Source: Ornithodoros turicata
Taxonomy: Eukaryota > Arthropoda > Arachnida > Ixodida > Argasidae
Length of the DNA stretch: 64,000 nt
Reading direction: 5' to 3'
NCBI RefSeq assembly: GCF_037126465.1
Contig: NC_088205.1
Span: forward strand, 30,921,482-30,985,481
This document shows, piece by piece, positions 1 to 11,640 of this stretch (positions are counted from its first letter, which is position 1; every line of letters starts with the position of its first letter). A model generated the notes under the pieces. It was given only the letters and a program-made list of their open reading frames with translations. It ran no database searches and was not told the origin of the DNA. A program made the translations under genes and the position numbers.

Positions 1-115
1 TGAAAGTCGAGTGCAATAGGGGTGGACGGTATGTGTCTTATCAATGTTCTTTAGCTTCACGAGTCTGTTCAAGGCCTTACACCTACCCGTCCACCCCTAT
101 TGCACTCGACTTTCA
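1..115. repeat. Fold-back (hairpin) repeat
   Basis: Bases 1-29 are the exact reverse complement of 87-115, and the match continues imperfectly inward. The whole 115 bp can fold into one hairpin. It has the look of a small fold-back MITE or one arm pair of a longer element cut by the window edge. No coding potential was seen. Family unknown. Confidence 0.75.
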
Positions 116-521
116 GTACATTTTGCTGCTTGGGTTTCGCCTTTCACCATATGAGACGCAGGCTCTTTTCTTGGCGCCGCCGCCGGGTACGCGGATTTCA
201 AGCGATACCAGAGCGAGCGTATACTGAAAAAATTGTTGGAGTTCTGTTGTTGCGTGAATGACGAGCAGCCGTCTCGTACAAAACCAAAACAGGAAGAAGT
301 TTATTTCGGTAGCCAGTGTCTTTAAATACTATTATCGCTGGTGTGGCGATAACAACGCCACCGGGGATAGAACACAGCGGGTAAGGATAAAAATACGGGA
401 GGCGCGTAACAACATGAGATAAGAGATAACAGTCTCGCAATATCTATCATACGATCTATAAACAAGACCGCTACACCTCCTCCCTAAGATTGAAGTCACC
501 TCGTAATGTCACATCACCGTA
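116..521. other. No recognised feature
   Basis: About 400 bp without a recognisable gene or repeat. Short open frames on both strands look like chance. It lies beyond the 3' end of the gypsy pol remnant that follows on the minus strand, where a 3' LTR would be expected, but I could not delimit one. Confidence 0.4.
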
Positions 522-770
522 TCAAAGATTCAGTCGTTTAGGCGGACGCACCTTGCGCCCGTATCGTGTCACTATCGGAGAATGTTCGGGGGCCTGTTGT
601 CCAGCATTCGGTTGATGACTTGTGAACATTGCCGGGGAAGTAGGATCTTGACTTGCAGGAGAAGCAAGATCCGAAGTATCAGTAGTCGAAGTTTCCCCAG
701 AAGGCAGTTTGACCCTCGAAGGCGTCACGGGAACAAGGTGGTAACGGATACAATCCAGCAATTCATTGAT
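522..770 (-). pseudogene. C-terminal tail of Ty3/gypsy pol
   Basis: The minus-strand frame ends with ...TRYGRKVRPPKRLNL and a stop, the usual last residues of metazoan Ty3/gypsy pol proteins. It is proline and serine rich, as the tail after the integrase commonly is. It is separated from the integrase frame (which ends near 962) by about 200 bp of unrelated sequence, including a run of 21 G (792-812). Either an insertion or a decayed stretch cuts the tail off. Assignment rests on the motif and on position behind the integrase. Confidence 0.65.
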
Positions 771-779
771 AACTAACGC

Positions 780-1000
780 GAATTCTGTTTCGGGGGGGGG
801 GGGGGGGGGGGGCGTTTACCTGGTGCCTTGTTTGCGTGATATCTTTTTGATAACCTTGTGATAATTTGTGATTACAGCATGACGGCCTTGGCTGCCACTA
901 GGGGTCGGGTGTGCATTTGGTGTATTTAAGATGTGTCATTGCCATTAAAGTTGTTTGTCAGTCAGTGCTTCGTCTGTGTTGTCTCTTTGTGTCCCCTGCA
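780..1000 (+). repeat. Poly-G tract and LTR-like insertion in gypsy pol
   Basis: A G21 run at 792-812 is followed by about 190 bp with LTR-like features on the plus strand. It begins near TGTGATAATTTGTGATTACA, has a TATTTAAG TATA-like box and an ATTAAA poly(A)-like signal, and ends in T-rich U5-like sequence before CCCCTGCA. It separates the integrase frame from the pol tail. No clear target duplication was found, so a solo LTR is only a suggestion. Confidence 0.35.
792..812 (+). repeat. G21 homopolymer
   Basis: Uninterrupted run of 21 G. It may form quadruplex structure and is prone to length error in assembly. Confidence 0.9.
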
Positions 1001-2690
1001 CCGGGGTTTTATCGCTTTTAGAACAAGGTGATGGCGGTTGCGTTGCACCGTGCCGGTCGGTACCTCAACAACAAACGATCTCGGCCGCTGTGCTGGGCTG
1101 AGCACACGTCCCCAGCATTTCAAGTCTGATACCCATACCTCTCCCCCAAAAGTCAGAGAGGTTAAGGGAGCTGCACGATGACGTCTATTGTAGTAGGTAG
1201 TCTGCATTACCTTCAACGAGGCGTCTTTGGCTTTAAACGCACGATGATCTGGCTGGGCAGGATCAAGAGTGTCCGGGAGAACGGGGAGGCGTGTATTAAA
1301 GCGACGCCCCATAAGCAACTGTGCTGGCGATAGGCCTGTTGGTACTGGAGAGTTTCTGTAGGACAGCAAAGCTAAGAGGACGTCGTTGGATTTCTTCATG
1401 ACGTCCTTTACTGTTCGAACCATTCGTTCAGCTTCTCCACTACTCCTAGGGTACCGCGGACTGCTGGTCTCGTGGCGGAAACCATAGGAGCGTGCAAAGC
1501 TTGCGAACTCGCTTGAACAAAACTGAGGTCCGTTATCAGTCCTTCGAACGTCTGGGATCCCGAAACGGGCAAGGAAGCTTTTCAAGGCGGTGATAACCTG
1601 GCCTGACGTTGTAGGAGGAAGGCGGATTACCTCAGGATAACGGGAATAATAGTCGACCAAGAGAAGATGTTCTTTTCCCTTGAAGTGAAAAAGGTCGGCT
1701 CCAAGACGTTGCCATGGTCTAGTTGGCGTAGGTGTCACAAGTAGGAACTCTCGATGCTGACTTTTAGTCTCTGCACAATTTCGGCAACCCGCGATGAAAT
1801 GCTTGAGCTCCATTACACACTGAGGCCACCAGACAGATTCTCGGGCCCTCTCTCTGCATCGACGTAGTCCGAGATGACCCTCGTGTAGGAGACTCAGAAT
1901 GTCTCTGCGAAGTGATACCGGAATCACCAGTTGTTGGTTGTGGATCAGCAAACCATTGTAGACGCTCAGATGTGCTCTCTCCCTCCAATACGGTAAGAGA
2001 CCTAGTGGCACTTTTCGCCGGTCAGGCCATCCTTTTTTACAGAACGAATTGACCGTCGAGCATTCCGAGTCTTGTAGCTGATGCTGACGAACAACATCGA
2101 CGGTTATTGCAGAGGGCAAGTGAACGCTGCTCATCACTTCGCTTATAAAAGGTTCGATAGAATCTGCAGCCGGCTTGTCTGCAGAATCGCATGGTGCCCG
2201 CGATAAGGTGTCAGCCATTGCGAGAAGTTTGCCGGCAACATGCTTGACGTCAAACTGATAGCGCATTAGCTTTATGCGCATTCTTTGAATGCGAGGCGGG
2301 AGCATTTCCAAATCCTTAGACCCAAGAAGTGGTACCAGGGGTAAATGATCTGTTTCGACCAAGAAAGAAAGTCCTCGTAGATAGTGGTCGAAGCGTTGGA
2401 TGGCCCAGACGATTGCTAGATATTCTTTTTCTGTTTGACTGTATCTTTGTTCAGCTTGAGTTAAGGAACGAGATGCAAAGGCCACCGCTCTCAGTTCACC
2501 TTCTGGTTGCTGCTGAAGCAAAACGGAACCAAGACCAAAGGAGCTGGCATCTGCCGACACGATAGTGGGGTATTCTGGATGGTATTTGGCCATACAAGTG
2601 TCCGAGCTGAGGACGTCTTTGAGGAGGTTGAACGCTATCATTTGATCTGGTCCCCCAGATCCAGGTAATGTTCTTGCATAGAAGTAAACG
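962..2690 (-). pseudogene. pol: Ty3/gypsy pol: RNase H and integrase
   Basis: Long minus-strand frame of about 575 codons. Domains in order: the RNase H start (ADASSFGLGSVLLQ), then the EKEYLAIVWA and ETDHLPLVPL blocks, then the integrase zinc region (GHLGLRRCRERA... C-x2-C as CRNCAETK). The catalytic core follows with GADLF, TDNGPQF and SSGEAERMVRTVKD, matching the D, D and E positions of a retroviral-type integrase. The first listed codon is GTG next to a transposon junction, so it is not a real start. Upstream, a C5 run at 2652-2656 marks a one-base frame change: the W-x-W block before it reads in another frame. The RT half of the same element lies at 5461-6250, beyond an inserted element. 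Confidence 0.9.
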
Positions 2691-3101
2691 CACACTAAAC
2701 TTTTTACACCCTTTCCAGTGTAAAAATGGTGTTTGATAACTCACACCTATTTGGGTGTAAAGTCTGTAGGGTGTAAGCAGTTACACCCCTTAGAAAGGTG
2801 TACCTCTGTATTTGCTTTTGAAAATTTATTACAGCATTTTAAAGATTGAGACCGTGACTTGAATGTAGGCCGCACCATACACCGGTAGTGACGTCATTTT
2901 TCTGTCAAATAGTCATTTTGCTGAATGCTGAATGGTCCTATTCACGGGAACGTGCTCTAACTTTTGTACCTGCCTTGATGCGTTTCATGCTGCGCATGGG
3001 AATGAAACTTAGACTTCGCTTCCATCGAATTACCGTCGTTTTGCACTCACTGTTCGTGACGTCACAGTGAGTAGGAAACCGAAACGGGATATGGTTCAGG
3101 T

Positions 3102-4738
3102 CAGGGTGTCGAACCGCAAAAAATACGGGTTCGGTTCTGGTTCGGGTTCGCGTTGTTTTGATTTCGTTCCGGTTCAGTTCCGGTTCGGCCACGCCAAAAC
3201 TCGAACCGGTTCGCAGCCCCGAACCGGTTCGCGAACCGGTTCAACGCTTCCGTTTTATATGTTCCATAAAACTGATTTTATCAGGAAATGCGTGGCTAAT
3301 AGCTTACTGCTGTTGTCTGCATTGACGTCTCTAGCGGTGATGTAGCCCTTTAGCGAGAGAAATGAGATCAACCTTGTGAGGGGCCGAAAGGACCGTAGGG
3401 ACCTGGTACCTATTGGCTACTTTCTTGATATTGTGGGAAAGTCGATGAACATATGGCAAAATGACCGGTCTAACAGGTGGCCTTTGCCTCACCGTATCCC
3501 GTTTTGACAGTATCGAAGCCATCAGTCTCTCAGCAATGCTCGTGATGATATGACGGTTAGTTGACGCGGGGTATCCTGATCATATCATCAGGAGCATTGC
3601 TGAGAGACTGATGGCTTCGGTACTGTCAAAACGGGATACGGTGAGGCAAAGGCCACCTGTTAGACCGGTCATTTTGCCATATGTCCATCGACTTTCCCAC
3701 AATATCAAGAAAGTAGCCAATAGGTACCAGGTCCCTACGGTCCTTTCGGCCCCTCACAAGGTTGGTGGCCTCTGTGGCATGGTCAAAAAAGTTGAACGAG
3801 GGGTCGTGTGTGATATTGCTCATTCCCAGCAATTCGTGCCCTGTTCTTCTGGTGTTATGGTACTTCTGGTGTTATGGCCCTGTTGTTCTGGTACATATTA
3901 GTTGCGAGTGACGCTTGTGTTTGTGTGCTTCCTTCAGTCCCTGTCTTCCGCGTCCCACCATCTCCTACTAAGATGGACAGCGTAACATAGACGACAGTAC
4001 TTGCCGGCACACTGCCTTCGCAGCGTGAATCGATCTGAAACCGTACTGAAGCATGTCGAAAATAAGCCTGCCAGCCTCCGAGCTGACAGCAGTGTACTAG
4101 TTAATCCACAACACAAAGGCAATGTGTCACGACATAACTGCGCTACCAATAAGCAGAACCACATTTACTTTTCAAACCACGACCAATCAAACAGGCACCG
4201 TTCTGCGTACGCTCCTTCTCTACTTCTTATGTTTCTGACTTGTTTAATTTGTACTGCTCACATGTAAGGGGAAATCCTGGGCGCTTATTTGATCACGTAT
4301 TCGTCCTGTAGAGCTACATAACTGGCCTACTCCATTCCTGTTTCATTCGTAGGCGTGGCACCTCGTCTCTGAAGAGTAGACGCCGCAACGCGTGCGGGGC
4401 GCTAGCCGCGGCACTCACAAGGACAACTTCGCTTCAACATGTTAAAAAGACGCTGAAAGTATACTTACTATACGTCGTCGTCTGACTGCTAGGTGAAAAT
4501 TTCGGAAATCCATGATATAGGCGCGTGATGATGATACCAATGCGTCTTCGTTCGGGGATAGAAAGGAACTCTTATGCTGACTTCTTTTATGTCCGAACCG
4601 TTTTGTTGCGAACCGGTTACCGCTATTATTTTTTACGGTTCTGCTCCGGTTCGGGTTCAACAGTGTCATAAAAATTTCGGTTCGGGTTTGGGTTCGGTTC
4701 CGGCAAAAATAACGGTTCGGGTTCGGTTCGACACCCTG
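3102..4738. mobile_element. Non-autonomous hAT element, copy 1
   Basis: Starts CAGGGTGTCGAACCG and ends CGGTTCGACACCCTG, a near-perfect inverted repeat with the CAGNG start typical of hAT. It is flanked by an exact 8-bp duplication GTTCAGGT at 3094-3101 and 4739-4746, the hAT signature. Both subterminal regions (about 3105-3245 and 4590-4735) are dense in GGTTCGG-type repeats. No transposase was seen. The core at about 3950-4440 matches, in reverse, the core of the element near 55.3-56.7 kb. A Penelope-derived hairpin lies inside at 3370-3763. The element sits within the CACTA-like element A. Confidence 0.88.
3370..3763. repeat. Inverted duplication of a Penelope RT fragment
   Basis: Arms at about 3370-3553 and 3579-3763 are more than 97 percent identical in inverted orientation, with a spacer of about 25 bp. 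Both arms encode the same peptide outward, with blocks RPPVRPVILPYVHRLSHN and KKVANRYQVPTVLSAPHK. This resembles the region downstream of the RT palm in Penelope-like elements (PYVHGLSHNLKK-type signature). Each arm is a fragment without a catalytic region. A transcript through it would fold into a long hairpin. The Penelope assignment is from family resemblance. Confidence 0.7.
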
Positions 4739-5460
4739 GTTCAGGTGTTCGATTTAATTCAATTACTTGAAAACTATTTCATTTTCAGATGTGTCCTTGC
4801 ACATACAGTATGTACGCCGGGAGGAGAACGTTATTGAGCCGGAATCTGAATACCCGCTGGGGTCCCTACTGTCCCTTTTTAATCTGCTTTTGCTTTGCCA
4901 TTCTGATGTCATTCGAACGCCGCATTAGATTGAAAGAGTTTCATCATTTTTTTTTTTTCCTGCATGGTTGTGTATTCGTACATATTAAGTGCAGTCCATT
5001 ACTGCCATGCCCATGTTCACCTCTGAGACCCTAAATAAAATATAAAATATCCACAGTTACTGGTCTTGGTAGTTGGCCTGTGTAAGAAGTCGGCTGGCAT
5101 CATTTGAAGCATACCATTTAATTATGTGCAGTTCTAAGTAATGTGCATGATGTTCAGTGCCACACTTAAAAACACTGGAGTGCATGGACTATCCTCACAG
5201 CACAGAACGAACAGAAGCTAAGGTGCATAAGTCCCATCGCTGTTAAAATTACAGAAATGCTGCGTGCAGCTCATCCGCCTTTTACACCCTATGGGCCTGA
5301 TGACCTTCTCACGAAGGGGTGTAAAAAGCAGACAGAAGGGCGTAAACAGCAAGATACACCCCCTTTACACTCAAATAGGTGTCAGACAGTTAAGTGTGGG
5401 GTGTAAATTGTGCAATACGCCCTTTTAACACCTAAAGAGGTGTGAAATTTTTTAGTGTGC

Positions 5461-6250
5461 GGATGGGAGCGGTGATGGTCGACAAGTCGGGAACGAAACG
5501 ACCAATGTGATTAAGCATGCCTAACAAACGGCGAATTCCGCTGACATCCTGTGGTGGCGGTAAAGCTCTGATGGCCTTGATCTTCTCAGGATCTGGCATT
5601 ATCTCGGTGCTACTGACGACAACCCCGAGAAAATGCACGGAGGGCACGCCAAACTTGCATTTGTTGATGTTCAATTTGACACCTGCGTCGTTTAGTCTCT
5701 TGATGACACTCTTCAGACGAGCGTCATGCTCCGCTCTATCGACGCCAAAGACCAAGACATCATCGATCATGCACACGACCCCTGGAAGTTCTTCGACGAT
5801 TCGTGACATTGCCCGCTGAAAAAATTCAGGGGCTGAAGCTATCCCGAAAGGAAGACGCCGATAACAATAACGCCCAAACGGCGTAATGGATGTTGTTAAT
5901 TCTTCGCATTCAGATTTCGAGAAGACCTTCGCACCGCTCAGTTTGGTTTTTTCAGGTCAGGTCAGTTTAGTTTGGTCAGGTCGACGCACAAATGGTAGCC
6001 TCCAGTTTTCTTCCGGACCACGACCAACCCAGAACACCATTCAGTCGGGTTGTCGACTTTCCTGATGACTCCCTGCTGCTCCAAGTTGAGGAGTTCTTGC
6101 TTCATAGTATTGAATAGCGGCAAAGGCAAACGTCGCGAGGTACTCAAACAGAACGGCTGCGCGTCAGAACGTAGTCTGATGCGATACTGTTCTTGCAGCT
6201 CACCTAGACCCTTGAATAAGCTGTCTTCCGCGTGAGACGGAGTCCTTGAG
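5461..6250 (-). pseudogene. pol: Ty3/gypsy pol: reverse transcriptase half
   Basis: Minus-strand remnants reading from about 6250 down to the junction at 5460. They run through LFKGLGELQEQY, an RT N-terminal block (QGVIRKVDNPTEWCSGLVVV), then FGRYCYRRLPFGIASAPEFF and the catalytic block VVCMIDDVLVFG, where the second D pair is present. They continue through HFLGVVV and the thumb to ...STITAPIR, which joins the RNase H half at 2690. The stretch that should carry catalytic motif A (LDA..GF) is missing between AKVFSK and ELTT, and a short CAGGTCAG repeat (5956-5985) breaks the frame there, so the RT is dead. Confidence 0.85.
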
Positions 6251-6357
6251 CTGTCGTCGTCGAGGTTGCGCCAACAAATTGTACAACGTCAAGACTTTCG
6301 ATCGCCGTAAATCCTATTGATACTGTCCCAGAGTGTGAGAATCATGTCCGTGGATAA

Positions 6358-6765
6358 GAACAGGAGTGTGACACTGGATTAGCGCACGATGTTCGAGCAA
6401 GACATCGAGAGACTTTTAAGATACAACGACTGGACTTCGACACTCTATCGTGGTGTATATACGCTCGAGACGACCGTCTGCCCGCGCTGGATAGACCGGG
6501 AATGATCGTGGTCAATACCGATCGACGACAGCAAGCCGGGGAGTTATGGATTCTCTACACGAAAATGAAGGATAAGCTGATTTACTTTGATTCCTTCGGA
6601 CTGCCGCCCATCGAACCCGAGGTGAAACGTCACACCGTCGACGAATATAATGATGTCTGTATTCAGAGCCTGTATTCTCCAATGTGTGGTGTGTTGTTGT
6701 ATCGTGGTGACATTGTTGGTGAAAGGGAAATCACTGAAGAGTATTGTAATCCTGTTTTCCAATAG
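6358..6765 (+). pseudogene. Polinton adenovirus-type cysteine protease remnant
   Basis: A continuous plus frame follows a TAA at 6355 and ends at a stop after ...YCNPVFQ. It shows the block order of the adenain-like protease of Polinton/Maverick elements: YARDDRLPALDRPGMIVVNT, then the position of the catalytic His, then YFDSFGLPP (6583-6609), Gln in CIQSL, and the catalytic Cys in SPMCG (6685). The His position of the G-x-H-W block is Leu here (GELW, about 6538-6549), so the enzyme should be inactive. The C-terminus after the Cys is short. It lies 7 kb upstream of a Polinton polymerase on the same strand and may come from the same insertion. Confidence 0.75.
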
Positions 6766-6769
6766 TCTC

Positions 6770-9250
6770 GCCGCTAATGACCTAAAATCAATAAGGATGC
6801 TAGAAAAGTTGTTTGTTACTTAAAAAAGTGTCAGCAAACCAAAATCCATACCAGTGATGAACCCCGAACCACGCATTGGGGCGATGCGTTCGTTGCTGGT
6901 AGGAATGCCCAATCCCCGAAAAAACTCCGAAAAACGTACAACTTGGCCACCCGAGTAACGTCCCTGCAAGCCCCGCGGATCACCCGAGCGATCAAGCTGG
7001 GATGATACTGCGTGCGTCTTTTGAAGTATTGCAGTGAAGCATGCATGCAGCTCAGAGATCGCGGTAGCCCCTCCTCCCGCTACCCGCCCACTGCCGGGGC
7101 TCAGAATGGCGAAGAGCACTGAAACCACTGCTTTCGAATAGCAGAAAAACATATTTATTTCCTAAGCACAAATGTCCTTGTACACAACACGTACTATAAA
7201 TGAGAGTACAAAAACACACTGTTGGAAAAAACCTCTGGAACACAGCGGCGGTGCAAGGTGTAACCTATTCTCGCTTCACAAACACATTCACAAACTTCTC
7301 TAACCTCTCTCGGAAGGGAGAATAGTAAATGGGTGGGTAAAAGTGAACAGCTAACTGAGAAATGTTTGGATACAGGGCGTCCCAGCTAATGTGAACCACG
7401 GGTTTAAAACAGGCGAAGCTTCTACGCGAACAGCAGATGCTGAACCTTGTTAACAGCGTGATCTGCCTACCCGTTTTTTCCCTCAATGCTGCTAATAAAT
7501 AACTTGGGGATGACAAAGCAAACCTTTTCACTTATTATATAGGGTCGATGTATCAACCACAAGGTTTAGACTGCGTTGAGAAACACCTACCCCCGTGTCT
7601 TCGTCAAAGTACACCTTTTTTCTTTTTTCAAGAAATATGCACCGCGTTACAAGCTGTAAACCCACAGAAAAGGTGGACATTTTTTCACATACGTGTGGAC
7701 GCTATTCTATCGAAACGCATAAAGCTCGCGTAAAACAGATTGTCACCTCTGATATTATTTCGTATCGTGGTAATTTCGTGATCTTTTTGCTGCGAACATT
7801 GTCTACGCAATGCGTGCACTGAAGCAAACACATGGAATGTGTGTTTACTCAAGACAGCCTACAACCTTCAAACTTACAGCTCGGCCCAAAAATAAATTAT
7901 TCGAGACAGTACAAATTACTCACACTTAATTTGTCTCAAGGAAAAGATACATGTGAACAAAGCATACTACTTTTCGAAACATTCAACAACTGTTCTTGAT
8001 ATACAACACTTACAGCCCTTTCTTGTTGCATTCCTCGTTCCATCATATGTAGCTGAGACAAACTGCACATCACAAAAGATTTCGATTTTTCCCTCGCATA
8101 ATAGAGTTTCAAGGAACAACGTTTCAAGTCAGATCACAAGGAAATATTGTGTACAGTACTTCAATTGGATAAACTATGCTCTAGAAAATATCACACTATA
8201 ACTTCCCTCTGCACTTTTGGCAAGCAGATCTACTCGGCTGCGAAACAGTATCGCATTGCAACTCGCCTGCATAAATGTATTTTTCAATAGAGGTCTTAGC
8301 AAAAAAAAAAGATAGTGCTAGAATGGATGTAGTACTCAAGAACAACAACTTTATTACCTGCAGTTACTTTATTACAACACCAATAATAACAACTTCATTA
8401 TTACAAGTTTATTATTATTGTAGTACTCAAGTAAGTATTACGTACCACCGCGGATATTGAACCCCACGAGAGAAAACAGGGTTACAGGAGGTAAATAATT
8501 CATCGACAAATTTATACACTGGATGAACCTTCGAGCGGGCAACATTCTGGTCGTTTGCGCATGCACGAGAACATGACAAGACAGTTTCAAGGCTGGAAAT
8601 GGATGATTTGAGTGTTATAAGCACTTTAGTATGCAGAGTAAAGCACATACGAATGACAATCTTGCCCCAGATTGAGAGCGCTGAAGTTCTGTTTTGAAGT
8701 TCTGTGTCACATAATCTGACATCAGTTGACACAGGATCAGTCTACTGGTGTCCCTTTCGTCACTGCCCCCGCATCTCAGAAGAACGTGCACCCGCAACAT
8801 TGAGAAAAGCCATGAGCTACTCAACTGAAGAAAACAGAACTTTACGCACAACCTTATCCCAAATACATGTAGACAATGCGCGTGGAGTATACGTGCGATT
8901 GTGCAGAACGTACCAATTATAGCCTTTGTGATGGTAAAGAGAGACATCGAATCGCAGAAGCTCCTGGCGATATTAGAATGGCTCCCTCAATATGTCATTT
9001 TCTGCAGGTCCTTCCCTTGGTGCCGTTGTTAACTTGGCCAAAATGAGGTCAAGCCACGCGGTGTGGTGAATAAGCTTCCTGAACAAGCTTCATGGTATGC
9101 ACCATTCTGATCACTTGAGCTGTAAAGGCTAAAGTAAGTGATATAAATTGCTTTGTGCGCTTTCGCTGGAAGCAAAGTGGAGGTATTTACTTCCGATGTG
9201 GGGAGATCTCCTGAGACGGACCTCGAGAAGCACCTATTAACACCCTAAGA
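6770..9250. other. AT-rich stretch without recognised genes
   Basis: About 2.5 kb with only short open frames. A GC-richer block at about 6850-7110 stands out inside AT-rich sequence. Around 8340-8430 there is imperfect TTATTACAA-type simple sequence. I see no protein motif, RNA gene or terminal repeat that I can defend. Confidence 0.4.
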
Positions 9251-9867
9251 CCTAGAAGAAGAAACAACGTACAAAAGATGCAATCTGCCACAAAATCAAA
9301 GGAAACGTTGAAAGCTGCATACCTGTGACCGATGTGCCAAGCATCTGCTCCGCTGCTGCACGCAAGATGTTGGCATCTAAACAGCAGATGACATTTTTTA
9401 CGTCAAAGCACATGATTGTTTCACGGGTACAGAGTGTCAGAAATGTGTTTACATATTTGGAAATATGTGGAACATGAATGAAATGAAAAAGAAGAAAAAT
9501 GGAGATGTAGGCACTCGTTAAGAGCACCAGTTCGTCACGCACAATATCTGGGAGAAAGAAAAGGAAATAAATTAATGACAGAGGGAATCGTATGCTTGGT
9601 ATAGTACGCGTTCCTTCTTTTCTTTTTTATAATGCTGACTACGGAATTATGATATGCAATGCACTTCTAACTAGGAAACTGTTCCTACCATGTGCAGGAT
9701 ATACACTTCAGCAGTACGGGGGAGAGGCCGCTCATCTTGTTGATTTCTGCTTGGGATACGCACAGCTGGAACGGTTTGCTTTCCAGTTAGTTCACCATAC
9801 AGCAGGCAACGCATCACAATATCGTTTGGGAGCATCTCTATTGGCATACCATACTGTGAAGTTTGTG

Positions 9868-10870
9868 CGCCTGGTTGCCTTATTGGTGGGACTGAGACAG
9901 CTGCGCTGACTGCCTCAGTGCCTGAAGTAGACGCTCATCCATTTCCCTCGTCTGCCACTGCATCGTTGTATACTTGGCGGACTGTATGGGACTCTGTGTG
10001 ACAATGTCGAAAGCGATATGAAGCACATAAAGTGTCAAGGTCATCCAGCGGTTCTGAAATTTGGGTTGGATTGGTTTGCCGACTACGCTGAAAGCATTTT
10101 CAAAAGCGTTTTGTATGGCTGGAAATACATAATTCTGCGTACCCCGATGGGAAATGTATGGTCCGGATGCCCAACTTCATTCATTGCATGATGAATGCCT
10201 TAATTTTACCAGCGTTAAAGAACAACACGTTCAATGCAAGGCCACGAAACAGTGGAATGAATCATACGGTGAGAATAGGGTTGCCACATAGATGGAAGCG
10301 TACGACACATCCTGGATTGGTCTGCGCTTTTCGATGCTGCAGCAGGGACAGCGTGACAGCATTTCTCCTATTTTCAACAAAGAGTGATCGTGTTCTGTAA
10401 CAGTGACTCACTTGACATACAAGAGCCAGGGCTCTCAGTGCGGGGAAACAGTCGTGCTGCAGGAGTTTGCGGGACAGAATTTTCTACAAAGAATACTGTA
10501 CTGACTCAACGCTTCCCAAATTGTGGTAATAAAGATTAATTTACCTTGAACGTTGCTCAAGTCCATGTATGTCAGTGGAGAGCATCCTTCAGAATTGCAC
10601 TCTGAATGAACATCTGTACAAGCGTCCATGCACTTTAGTCATCGGCACTTTGCGATCGCTAACGCCTGTTCCGTACAAGTGTTGCTCAAATGAGCCGTAT
10701 CTGAACCTCGCTGGTGTAACACATGTATTTCTCCTTCTGTGGCTTCATCGGAAGCGTCTTGATAAATGTCCCTGACATGCGAACCACTTGTTTGAGAACT
10801 GCGGGATAGAAAGGCACCGTGTTCCGCTGGACCTGTTGCGCTGGACACATTGGACCGCTGTTATTCGTAT
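9868..10870 (-). pseudogene. Possible two-exon gene of unknown family
   Basis: On the minus strand an open stretch from about 10870 to 10544 contains one in-frame TGA near 10640 and ends at a good donor (CAAG|GTAAAT). A second open stretch from about 10175 to a TAA near 9868 contains YVFPAIQNAFENAFSVVGK and RWMTLTLYVLHIAFDIVTQ, a helical, non-repetitive sequence ending QSAQLSQSHQ. A sensible acceptor (GAAG|TTGGGC) precedes it. I do not recognise the family. It could be a decayed host exon pair or a transposon-borne gene. The plus-strand frame at 9592-9909 overlaps its end and is judged a shadow. Confidence 0.3.
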
Positions 10871-10879
10871 CATCATACC

Positions 10880-11640
10880 CTGACTGAGCGTACCAGCTAC
10901 CCTCGTCGCCGTCACATTGTTACATTCGCCGCTGTACCTTACGGAACGTATCGCTTACAGGCTCTCACACACGGGGACACTGACATTTCTTCGAAATGTG
11001 CGTGATGGCATCCACATTTTTTGGCACCTCAGCGTACAGTCTGGTTCCAGAGTCATGTCTTTTCTCGCAGCTACACTCACAAGCAGTCAAACAAATGAAC
11101 ATTTGCCGCTAGTAGCCATCTTAGCTCCGCACAGTGGCAAATGATGGACTTCCGAAACTCGCTCACAATTGTAACACCTCCAGCCTGAAACCCGGACGAG
11201 CTTGCTAACGGTTTGAACGTTTGAACCTCGCTCCCACTGGGCGCCTAGAAGCAGCGCAAGTCGCGCACCTTTATTAAAACCACAAAATAATGGATGTTGC
11301 TATGCGAAAACATGAAGAATGAAATTGATAAATTTTACATCGTGTTCGGTAGCGATCATATGAAGGATCACGTAGTAAAGTTACGAAATGCAGCCGCAGT
11401 TGCGTACCGCGCAAGCGCAGTTGGAGGCGCGAAGGTTTCGCCAGTCCTCCTCAGGTAACCGAGGATGCGGCTGTAGAGTATGTACCACTGCGCCAATCTA
11501 CAACGTTGCAAGCTCATTGGCCCAGACTGCGTGCGCGCTCCGATTGGTCGACAACGTTTTGAAATCGCATTTTGTACGCGCCCATGTGTGTGCAGCGTCC
11601 CGGCGGCCGTTTCAGCATAGTTTCGAAATAGCTCGCATCG
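10880..11640. other. No recognised feature
   Basis: About 760 bp without a supported gene or repeat. Short open frames occur on both strands only. Confidence 0.35.

Larger units (their letters stand above)
2692..5458. mobile_element. CACTA-like non-autonomous element, copy A
   Basis: The gypsy pol frame stops at both ends of this segment and resumes in place when it is removed. The ends are inverted: ACACTAAA at 2692 and TTTAGTGT ending at 5458, flanked by GC on both sides, giving a probable 2-bp target duplication. About 140-190 bp inside each end are packed with TTACACC/GGTGTAA motifs in both orientations, as in the subterminal repeats of CACTA/EnSpm elements. No transposase frame is present. 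Removing the hAT inside (3102-4738 plus one 8-bp duplication) leaves about 1.12 kb, close to the 1,094 bp of copy B at 28455-29548. The superfamily call is inference from termini and subterminal repeats. Confidence 0.7.

Noticed and set aside
2692..5458. 4-bp duplication (Chapaev-type) reading for the CACTA-like elements
   Set aside because: Copy B would allow TGGA as a 4-bp duplication, but copy A does not. A 2-bp duplication with ACACT ends fits both.
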